Positions 8,469 through 14,899 of a stretch of 39,013 bases of DNA are shown one piece after another. The position numbers were made by a program, and so were the translations under genes. Location: contig JANQLZ010000049.1 in assembly GCA_028280325.1 (NCBI GenBank), positions 1 through 39,013 on the forward strand, written 5' to 3'. The stretch is from Bacillota bacterium (lineage in GTDB: Bacteria; Bacillota; UBA994; PWPR01). Each line of letters starts with the position of its first letter. Position 1 is the stretch's first letter. Under the pieces are notes generated by a model. That model saw only the letters and a program-made list of their open reading frames with translations, was not told the DNA's origin and did not search any database.

Positions 8469-9509
8469 TTACTGTTTTAATCGTTGCCTCAATATTGTTG
8501 CTCTAATAATATCTCTTTGATTTGCATCTAATCTCTCATGTACTAATTGCTGCAGGGAGCCGATCTGAATATCTAACATCAGCTTATTTAAATCGGCTGG
8601 CTTAATGTCAACAACCAGTTTTCTTTCTGCTCCCAGCCGCAGCTTTGACAAAAGCTTCATGGTTTCCTCAGCACTTATTTTTCTGGCTCCACTAAGTAAT
8701 CCCCAGGCCCGACCTACGCTATCCTCTAAATCGATTAGAAAGTTTTCCTCAAGATAATCCCGGGCATTTAACTCATGATCCACAAGCTGCTTCACCAGGC
8801 TGCTCAGACTGGCAATAATATCTTCTTCAGTCCGACCGAGGGTAATCTGATTGCTTATTTGAAACATATGACCCAGCCCCTCTGTGCCTTCACCGTATAT
8901 ACCTCTGGCGACAAAGCCCAGCTTGGCTACGGTGTCGAATGCTTTAGCTATGTTCTTGGTTTTAACCAGTGCTGGCAGGTGCAGCATTACAGAAGCCCTC
9001 ATGCCGGTACCCAAATTTGTAGGACATGATGTTAAATAACCCAATTCAGAATCGTAGGCATAGTTAAGCTTTTGTTCTAACTCCTGATCTGCATTAGAAA
9101 TGGCCTGAAAACATTGTTCCAGATTCAGTCCAGGTAAAATGCATTGTAATCTTAAATGGTCTTCTTCATTGACCATAATGCTGACGCTGCCTTCATCATT
9201 GATGATAATGGCTGCTTCCTGCCCTTGCAGACAAGCCAACTGGGGACTGATCATATGCTTTTCAACCAAGATCTGCTTCGACAGATCGGATAAGTCAGCC
9301 AGTTGATAAAAATTATAATCTGCAATCACAGCAGCTATGCCTTGGACTTGTTTGACAATTTCAGATGAATCCTGCATGGTCATTGAGGCAGGGAAGGTAA
9401 AATCTGCTAGGTTTCGAGCCAGCCTGATACGGCTGCTAACCACAATATAGTCTGCTTCCTTAGCATCTCTAATCCAGGCACTTTTTATTTCATTTACAGG
9501 TTTACTCAT
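8469..9509 (-). CDS. mcsB: Protein-arginine kinase McsB
   Basis: McsB belongs to the phosphagen kinase superfamily but phosphorylates arginine side chains in proteins, tagging them for ClpC-ClpP and inactivating CtsR. The 346 residues show VVSSRIRLARNL near residue 25 (substrate and nucleotide-binding arginines), the catalytic-loop segment SCPTNLGTGMRAS near 180, which carries the family cysteine, and GEGTEGLGHMFQISNQ near 210. The C-terminal RDIIRATILRQRL matches the phospho-arginine-binding pocket known in Bacillus and Geobacillus McsB. It overlaps the end of mcsA by 8 bases, consistent with the McsA-McsB complex, and precedes clpC. Confidence 0.96.
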   Translation of the reverse strand: MSKPVNEIKSAWIRDAKEADYIVVSSRIRLARNLADFTFPASMTMQDSSEIVKQVQGIAAVIADYNFYQLADLSDLSKQILVEKHMISPQLACLQGQEAAIIINDEGSVSIMVNEEDHLRLQCILPGLNLEQCFQAISNADQELEQKLNYAYDSELGYLTSCPTNLGTGMRASVMLHLPALVKTKNIAKAFDTVAKLGFVARGIYGEGTEGLGHMFQISNQITLGRTEEDIIASLSSLVKQLVDHELNARDYLEENFLIDLEDSVGRAWGLLSGARKISAEETMKLLSKLRLGAERKLVVDIKPADLNKLMLDIQIGSLQQLVHERLDANQRDIIRATILRQRLKQ

Positions 9510-10029
9510 TTTTCTCTACCTCTAGGCCAGTTTCTATCTGCTTAATCTGATCGCGTATTTTGGCTGCATCTTCGAATCTTTCTTCGACAATTGCTTCCTG
9601 AAGTTTCATCCGCATGCGTTTTAATGATTTGCTTTTTTGTATTAATGATTTTTTCGAGTGAGGAATTTGCCCCTGATGTTCAACAGTGCCATGCAGCCTT
9701 CTGATCAAAGGCAAAAGCTGCTTACGAAAAGCATTATAGCACTCGTCGCAACCTAATCTGCTGCGGGATTTAAAGCCGTTCCAGGTCAGACCGCATTTTG
9801 AGCAGCTCAGGGCTGAGCTGTTGTATATTTTTGGCATTGAGTTTTTACTCTCTGCTCCAAAAAAATCCGTCAGCAAGCTGGAAAGATTAAAGCTTACCGG
9901 GCTAAAGTTTAAATCCTGATGGGATTTAGCACATTCCTCACATAAATGCGTCACTGTCTGCTCCCCATTAATGACTTTAACTATCTTTACAGTGGCTTCT
10001 TTTTTTCCGCATACATTACACTTCACCAT
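9502..10029 (-). CDS. mcsA: McsA, activator of the McsB arginine kinase
   Basis: McsA is a small zinc protein that binds and activates McsB and stabilises CtsR. The 175 residues hold two zinc-finger pairs: CNVCGKKE with LCEECAKSH, and CSKCGLTW with GCDECYNAF. A C-terminal UVR motif follows (LQEAIVEERFEDAAKIRDQI), the same class of motif as in the ClpC middle domain. The length is normal for the family. ATG GTG offers two adjacent starts after a GGGGTGA site; I kept the ATG. It lies 16 bases after ctsR. Confidence 0.95.
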   Translation of the reverse strand: MVKCNVCGKKEATVKIVKVINGEQTVTHLCEECAKSHQDLNFSPVSFNLSSLLTDFFGAESKNSMPKIYNSSALSCSKCGLTWNGFKSRSRLGCDECYNAFRKQLLPLIRRLHGTVEHQGQIPHSKKSLIQKSKSLKRMRMKLQEAIVEERFEDAAKIRDQIKQIETGLEVEKNE

Positions 10030-10045
10030 TTCACCCCATTTATTA

Positions 10046-10483
10046 TTACTGCGATAACATAATATTTAGAATAGAACGCAACACTCTGCTCCTCAGTCTG
10101 TCCGCTCTCAATCCACTAAAACCAAAAGTGTGATTACTTACTGCCGTCCGCAGAATTAATCTTTGACTACTGTCTAAATAGCCTTGATCGCATAACGAAT
10201 CTATCAACAACTGAGCAGACTTTTCACTCAGTGATTCGTCAATAGCCAGTAAAACATCCGAATCTACCAGCCTCTTAAAGATCCTGATATAACCTCCCCC
10301 GCCACGCACACTCACTACATGATACCCATTCTTAGGGGTAAATCTTGTTTGCAAAACATAGGTTATCTGGGAAGGGACACAATTGAACTGGTCTGCCAGC
10401 TCTTTTCTGCTGACTTCCAGGTATTCATTATTCTGCAGTTGCTGCTGCAGATATAACGCAATGACATCTGCCATACTAGTCAT
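10046..10483 (-). CDS. ctsR: Transcriptional repressor CtsR
   Basis: CtsR represses class III heat-shock genes, binding tandem heptanucleotide operators as a dimer through a winged helix-turn-helix. The N-terminal half contains VSRKELADQFNCVPSQITYVL (recognition helix) and the glycine-rich wing RGGGGYIRI near residue 75, which also acts as the temperature sensor in Bacillus CtsR and carries the arginine targeted by McsB. The C-terminal half is the dimerisation domain. I chose the ATG at 10483, four bases after a GGGGTGAG site; the GTG at 10492 is part of that site. It is the first gene of the operon and is autoregulated through the operators at 10519 and 10573. Confidence 0.94.
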   Translation of the reverse strand: MTSMADVIALYLQQQLQNNEYLEVSRKELADQFNCVPSQITYVLQTRFTPKNGYHVVSVRGGGGYIRIFKRLVDSDVLLAIDESLSEKSAQLLIDSLCDQGYLDSSQRLILRTAVSNHTFGFSGLRADRLRSRVLRSILNIMLSQ

Positions 10484-10518
10484 ATTTCTCACCCCAGTAT
10501 TTTGACCTTAATTAACCT

Positions 10519-10535
10519 TTTGACATTGTCTGACC
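10519..10535 (-). promoter_or_regulatory. CtsR operator 1 (downstream of -10)
   Basis: Read on the minus strand: GGTCAGA, three bases, TGTCAAA. This is close to the CtsR consensus of two RGTCAAA heptads three bases apart. It begins three bases after the -10 box and covers the expected transcription start. A further isolated GGTCAAA half-site lies at 10501-10507, close to the ribosome site. Confidence 0.75.
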
Positions 10536-10537
10536 TT

Positions 10538-10566
10538 ATAATAACTAAATCGCTTTTTAAAGTCAA
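10538..10566 (-). promoter_or_regulatory. Sigma-A promoter of the ctsR-mcsA-mcsB-clpC operon
   Basis: Read on the minus strand: TTGACT (10566-10561), a 17-base spacer, and TATTAT (10543-10538). Both hexamers differ from consensus by one base at ideal spacing. CtsR operators lie immediately on both sides, so repression by occlusion is expected. Confidence 0.85.
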
Positions 10567-10572
10567 TGGTTA

Positions 10573-10589
10573 TTTGACGTTATTTGACT
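10573..10589 (-). promoter_or_regulatory. CtsR operator 2 (upstream of -35)
   Basis: Read on the minus strand: AGTCAAA, three bases (TAA), CGTCAAA. This matches the CtsR tandem-heptad consensus in 13 of 14 heptad positions. It ends six bases upstream of the -35 hexamer. Confidence 0.85.
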
Positions 10590-10594
10590 TTTAT

Positions 10595-10749
10595 GTGTTA
10601 ACTGCTTCGTTTATAGAGAGCTCCCATAATTAATGCTATCTCCGCGTCACACAGAAAAATCTGCTAAAAGATATACTGCTGTATTATCTTTTAGCAGATT
10701 TTTTCTATTCCTTGAGCTAGCATCAATTCTGTTAGCCTAGGCATAATGG
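10595..10749 (-). repeat. Structured repeat, solo copy D (same family as the 29-kb array)
   Basis: On the minus strand an outer stem CAGAATTGATGCTA pairs with TAGCATTAATTATG (one mismatch, wobble allowed). It encloses an internal loop beginning CAAGGAATAG, a perfect 19-bp inner hairpin (10655-10673 with 10685-10703), and TGTGACGCGGAGA on the return side. The 3' tail contains CGAAGCAGTTAAC, the counterpart of GAAGCAATAACCC in the 29-kb copies. The copy ends only about five bases from the upstream CtsR operator. It could be a non-coding RNA, a 3' element of the purC transcript or a mobile palindrome. Confidence 0.75.
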
Positions 10750-10812
10750 AGCTTTCAGGCCATTAGATTCTCTGTTTATAGGGGATTCTCTATTTTTAGT
10801 GGGAACAGGCTA

Positions 10813-10840
10813 GCGATAGGTTGGCAGTAGTATGTTTAGT
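10813..10840. repeat. Degenerate GTTGGCAGT repeat tract, first site
   Basis: AGGTTGGCAGTAGTATGTTT is followed by AGTGGGG. The same words recur at 11041-11088 and 28825-28876, so this is part of a dispersed low-complexity family. No function is apparent. Confidence 0.4.
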
Positions 10841-10867
10841 GGGGATATATAATTATGGCATGCTACA

Positions 10868-10947
10868 ACAAACCGTTCCCTGTTTCATCAATCGTAAAAA
10901 TTTGAATTGATATATAAGCAAGTATAATTAGCCTGGGGACGGTTTGT
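10868..10947. repeat. REP/REPIN-like inverted repeat element
   Basis: ACAAACCGTTCCC at 10868-10880 and GGGGACGGTTTGT at 10935-10947 are complementary over 13 bases with one wobble, separated by 54 AT-rich bases. From memory, GGGGACGGTT-type ends are common in small non-autonomous repeats mobilised by Y1-type (IS200-like or REP-associated) transposases in Firmicutes. No transposase is present in this window. A chance open frame on the minus strand crosses the element and is not a gene. Confidence 0.55.
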
Positions 10948-10972
10948 GATCGTATTCATGGGCTGGCGATTG

Positions 10973-11018
10973 TCTATTCCTTGTGCTAGCATCAATTCTG
11001 TCAGCCTCGGCATAATGG
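10973..11018 (-). repeat. Truncated structured repeat, copy D'
   Basis: This 46-base segment matches 10704-10749 of copy D with three substitutions. It holds the 5' outer-stem arm and the start of the internal loop only; the inner hairpin and 3' arm are missing. The break lies 25 bases from the REP-like element at 10868-10947, so insertion or recombination there may have removed the rest. Confidence 0.65.
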
Positions 11019-11040
11019 TACGTTTCTAATTTATTTACAG

Positions 11041-11088
11041 TGGGCTGGTAGTTGGTTGGCAATAGGTTGGCAGTTGTAGTTAGTGGGG
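11041..11088. repeat. Degenerate GTTGGCA repeat tract, second site
   Basis: The tract reads GTTGGTTGGCAATAGGTTGG then CAGTTGTAGTTAGTGGGG: at least two tandem GGTTGGCAR words just downstream of purC. It matches the tracts at 10813 and 28825. Confidence 0.4.
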
Positions 11089-11120
11089 CTAAATAGAAAT
11101 TTTGACTTGGATATAAAAGT

Positions 11121-11963
11121 CTATCCAATAATCTTATTAACACATTCCTGATAAATCTTAGCAGTTGCGTTTACTATGTTTTCTGGTAAACTTGGAGCTG
11201 GAATAACGCCATCTAAATTGTTACTTACCAGCCAATCACGAACAAACTGTTTGTCGTATGATTTTGGAGACTTACCAATAGAATAAACAGATGCATCCCA
11301 AAATCGGCTTGAATCAGGCGTGAAAATTTCATCACCCAATACTAGATTGTTATTAAAGTCTAGACCAAATTCAAATTTAGTATCTGCAATTATTACTCCC
11401 CGTTTAATAGCGTATTCATAGCAACGCTCATACAACGATAAGCATACCTCACTTATTTTATCTGTTTTTTCTTTTCCTAATTCACTATACAAGTATTCTA
11501 TTGGCACATATTCGTCATGCCCTTCGTGATTTTTTATTGATGGTGTAATAATAGGGTGTTTCAACTTTTCAGCTAAAACATACTTTTTCGAAGCATCGCA
11601 GAAGCTTTCTCCAGACTTATATGCCTTCCACATACTACCAAACATATAACCTCTAACAATAAACTCATATGGTAACATATTTAGTTTTTTTACTAAAACA
11701 GTACGATTTTTATATATATCTGGATCTTTAGAAAAATACGATGGCATGCTATCAAGTGATGTTCCCACAATATGATTTGGTACAATATCTTTAGTAAAAT
11801 CAAACCAAAAATTTGATAATAAATTTAATGCAACTCCTTTTTGAGGAATTAAAGAATTCAACACGACATCAAATGATGAAATCCGATCCGTAGTAACAAT
11901 AACTAAATTACTATCGTCTACCTCATATATATCACGTACTTTTCCACTTGAAATTTTTTTCAT
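11121..11963 (-). CDS. purC: Phosphoribosylaminoimidazole-succinocarboxamide synthase
   Basis: PurC joins aspartate to CAIR using ATP, giving SAICAR in purine synthesis. The 280-residue protein shows SSGKVRDIYEVDDSNLV at the N-terminus (nucleotide-binding loop), TTDRISSFDVV, the conserved RGYMFGSMWKAYKSGE near residue 105, and IIADTKFEFG near 190 with DEIFTPDSSRFWD near 215. It is longer than the roughly 240-residue bacterial type and closer to the form with a C-terminal extension (YDKQFVRDWL). It stands outside any purine operon, is AT-rich, and lies between repeat-filled DNA and an orphan exported protein, so acquisition by transfer is possible. A GGGAG site precedes the ATG. Confidence 0.94.
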   Translation of the reverse strand: MKKISSGKVRDIYEVDDSNLVIVTTDRISSFDVVLNSLIPQKGVALNLLSNFWFDFTKDIVPNHIVGTSLDSMPSYFSKDPDIYKNRTVLVKKLNMLPYEFIVRGYMFGSMWKAYKSGESFCDASKKYVLAEKLKHPIITPSIKNHEGHDEYVPIEYLYSELGKEKTDKISEVCLSLYERCYEYAIKRGVIIADTKFEFGLDFNNNLVLGDEIFTPDSSRFWDASVYSIGKSPKSYDKQFVRDWLVSNNLDGVIPAPSLPENIVNATAKIYQECVNKIIG

Positions 11964-12038
11964 TTTTTATTCTCCCTTTCATTAACTGTCTTCCCTGCAT
12001 GGTTATTAATTTTTAATAGTTTTCTCTAATTGTTAGCT

Positions 12039-14690
12039 TTATTGCCATTGATGTACTTTAACCTTAACACTCCCATCAAATACTACTTTTTTCACTTCAG
12101 GAGTATCACCATACCAATACTTCTTATATTCTAAAGTGTTATCGGATATTTTGTAATCTATGGAAGTGCCTCTATCAACCAGTTCTAATCTCCTTTTTTT
12201 CTGATCATAGTTTATTAGCCATACTGTATAATGTGTTTTCAAGACTAACAGGATATTATCAGCATCACCTATTTTGCCAAGGTCATAGCTACCTTGTAAA
12301 TCCACCTTGCAAAGCGGTGCTTCGGCATCGTAAACCGATAAGTAATAAAGATAATTGTCTTTTATCGTTACAGGCTTAGGGTATGTTATTACTTCTATTA
12401 TCCTCATAGTTTTGTCTTCGGGATTATACTCTGTTAGATATCCACCTGCACTGTAGTATAGTTTATTGCCATTCCATATATCATAAAAGCCATCTATAGT
12501 ATCTAGCTTTTTTAGACTGCTTAAGGCATATATAGCTATTTCATTTTCATTCTCTGCGTAAATTGACAGATAATCATCTCCAATGTTAAAACTCTTCTCA
12601 TTATGTTCAAGCGGAACCTCCAGGCTATTTCCACTACTGATATTTAACTTAACTAACTCCCATCTATCACTAACACTAATAAAATAAGCCTGATCTTCTT
12701 TTAAGGCTATTTCTGAGATTAAGCCTTTATCATAAAGGGTTTTCGTCTCTTGAGTGCTAAAGTCATAGTAATAAAGATAGGCATTCTGATAAAAACCTGT
12801 AAACAATACTCCCCGTTCCGAAAGCTCATACTCCCTAACTGGCATATCTATAATTTTTTCTGCCTTATCATTGTTTAAGAGTAGAAGCTCTCTGGACCTA
12901 TGTAGCTTTATTACCTCTTTATCACCTAATTCTTTTCTGTCTGTAATATTATATTTGCCATAGCTAACATATTCAGAGCAATGCAGTTTATAGCTGTCGT
13001 TCTCGTCTTCAATACAGCTATATAAGACATCTACATATAAGGTATCGTCTATAAAAAGTGGGGTGTAACCTTCATGGTCCATAATATAAGAGGCCTCGAA
13101 GGCAAGAGTATCTTGGTTAAAGAAGTAGGTTAAGTTGTCATCTTTAAAGGCTATTTTTTTATCATCAGTAGTTCTTAGCGGTTCATCAGATTCATGAACA
13201 CTCCACTTCTGCTGGCCAAACTGATAATAGTACAAGTGGTATTTGCCTGAGGTTCCATCGCCTACCAGGGCTACCCCTTTATCGTCAACCATAAATCTCC
13301 TGTGAATTGTTCTTTCATTAACAACATTACTCCAAATATCTGGGGGTATCGTTATTACTCTCTCAATTTCACTTTTGCTGTTAATGCTCTTTATGGAGTA
13401 ATCCTGATCGTTAAAGTAATAAATTGTATTATATGTCTCGTCGACATAGACTTTACCAAAAGATATTTGCTCACCATATAATTTATCGTCTATGGCATGT
13501 TCACTGTTGTTTGCATCTATATAGCAGATTTCATTTTGAGAGTTCAACCCTATATAATAATCGTATACTTTAATGAATTTTTCAATATTATGCTCATTTT
13601 CTATTAGCAGAAAACACACGTCTAATTCTGAGTTAGTTTTGAGTATCGCCTCTGACCCTAGTTTATAATAGTTTATTCCCCTTGAGCTGCTATCTAAAAT
13701 ATCAGAGTATTTGATCTCTAATTTCCTGCCATTCTCAAAAACATATCTATGGTCATTATTGTAAACCGTATAGTGCTTTTTAAATCTTTCATCAAAATCC
13801 GGGGTTTCATTCAGCAACACAGTATGTTTGTAATAGTCCTCATATTTATTGCTTTGGGGAATAGTCTGCTTTAATGTCTCAACACTATTGTTGCTAATGT
13901 ATACGTTTAGCACCAGTTCACCGTCTTCAAAATCATATCTTATATCTACTACCTCCTGCTCAGTATTTAGTTCAACTATATCTATTACAGCTAACTTTTT
14001 GTTGAGAATATCTATATACTGTTTGCTTTTAGTATTGCGTAATAAGAATATTGAGTTACTGTCAAAAAAGATATTGGATATATCTTTTCTAAGTTCACCC
14101 TCGTTTTGCAGCTGAATTCCTTCATCCTCAATGCTGTAATTCTTCAAACTGTACTGCCCGTTGTCAGAATATATTAAGTAAAACCCATCATAACTGCTGG
14201 AAATCAACTGATAATTGCTTTTACTACTAAGACCGTATAAATCAAAGCTATTTAAGAACTCTCCATAATAGTTAAAAGTAGCCAGCTGATACTTATTACC
14301 GTTGCTTATTAAGAGAATAATATTATTCTCATTATAAATATAGCCAGTATGTACTCTTCCCTCAAAGTTTAAGCGATTATAAACTCTATGGGCTCCGTCA
14401 GCAAATGATATGTAGGCCTCGTCGACGCCAGCTAATAGTTTTAAAGAACAACTAAAACTGGCGTAGTTCCAGTCAACACCAGCATTATTTTTAGTAAAAA
14501 CTTTAACTGGATAAAAGTCTTGAGGCAGGTTACTATAGGTAAGCACTTCTTGTTTATACTCCACAGCATCATTAAAGTCAATAATATTGCTAGCCTGTAG
14601 AGTTACAATACCATCAGATGGAAAAAAGATCTTATAAGCAATTAGCCCTAATGCTAGTAATATTCCAATAAGGATTACTCTCTTTTTCAT
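12039..14690 (-). CDS. Large exported or membrane-anchored protein, probable beta-propeller, unknown function
   Basis: I do not recognise this 883-residue protein. The first 21 residues are a short basic stretch and one hydrophobic segment (VILIGILLALGLIAYKIFF), an uncleaved anchor or signal peptide without an obvious lipobox cysteine. The rest is hydrophilic, rich in D, N, Y and S, and reads as repeated beta strands with recurring YYY and turn patterns (LYYYQFGQQKW, YLYYYDFSTQE, LYYSAGGYLTEYN, LYYLSVYD). This suggests one or two beta-propellers facing outside the cell. A GAGGGG site precedes the ATG. purC follows after 75 bases. The AT-rich coding, orphan nature and repeat-rich flank suggest accessory DNA. 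Other beta-rich folds cannot be excluded. Confidence 0.75.
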   Translation of the reverse strand: MKKRVILIGILLALGLIAYKIFFPSDGIVTLQASNIIDFNDAVEYKQEVLTYSNLPQDFYPVKVFTKNNAGVDWNYASFSCSLKLLAGVDEAYISFADGAHRVYNRLNFEGRVHTGYIYNENNIILLISNGNKYQLATFNYYGEFLNSFDLYGLSSKSNYQLISSSYDGFYLIYSDNGQYSLKNYSIEDEGIQLQNEGELRKDISNIFFDSNSIFLLRNTKSKQYIDILNKKLAVIDIVELNTEQEVVDIRYDFEDGELVLNVYISNNSVETLKQTIPQSNKYEDYYKHTVLLNETPDFDERFKKHYTVYNNDHRYVFENGRKLEIKYSDILDSSSRGINYYKLGSEAILKTNSELDVCFLLIENEHNIEKFIKVYDYYIGLNSQNEICYIDANNSEHAIDDKLYGEQISFGKVYVDETYNTIYYFNDQDYSIKSINSKSEIERVITIPPDIWSNVVNERTIHRRFMVDDKGVALVGDGTSGKYHLYYYQFGQQKWSVHESDEPLRTTDDKKIAFKDDNLTYFFNQDTLAFEASYIMDHEGYTPLFIDDTLYVDVLYSCIEDENDSYKLHCSEYVSYGKYNITDRKELGDKEVIKLHRSRELLLLNNDKAEKIIDMPVREYELSERGVLFTGFYQNAYLYYYDFSTQETKTLYDKGLISEIALKEDQAYFISVSDRWELVKLNISSGNSLEVPLEHNEKSFNIGDDYLSIYAENENEIAIYALSSLKKLDTIDGFYDIWNGNKLYYSAGGYLTEYNPEDKTMRIIEVITYPKPVTIKDNYLYYLSVYDAEAPLCKVDLQGSYDLGKIGDADNILLVLKTHYTVWLINYDQKKRRLELVDRGTSIDYKISDNTLEYKKYWYGDTPEVKKVVFDGSVKVKVHQWQ

Positions 14691-14866
14691 AGCTACCCCT
14701 CACAATAGTAAATCTATAAATATAATTCAACATAATCACATTATCATCCTTTAATGCAGAAAAGGTCAGCCTCTTAACTTTTTTAGTTTCTCAATAAGGT
14801 TGCAACAGGGATCAGGCTTCGAGCTGGTCATAGCATAATAAATATTAGCGGGTAAAGAAGCAAAAA

Positions 14867-14888
14867 AACAGCTCCGATTGGAGCTGTT
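14867..14888 (-). terminator. Intrinsic terminator after the EF-G-like gene
   Basis: AACAGCTCC and GGAGCTGTT form a perfect 9-bp stem with a 4-base loop. On the minus strand it is followed by a run of T residues. It lies 11 bases after the stop codon at 14900. Confidence 0.88.
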
Positions 14889-14899
14889 TGCTATTTTGC

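Noticed and set aside
10928-11143. 71-residue minus-strand open frame
   Set aside because: It runs through the REP-like repeat, the truncated structured repeat and the GTTGGCA tract and has no protein-like character.
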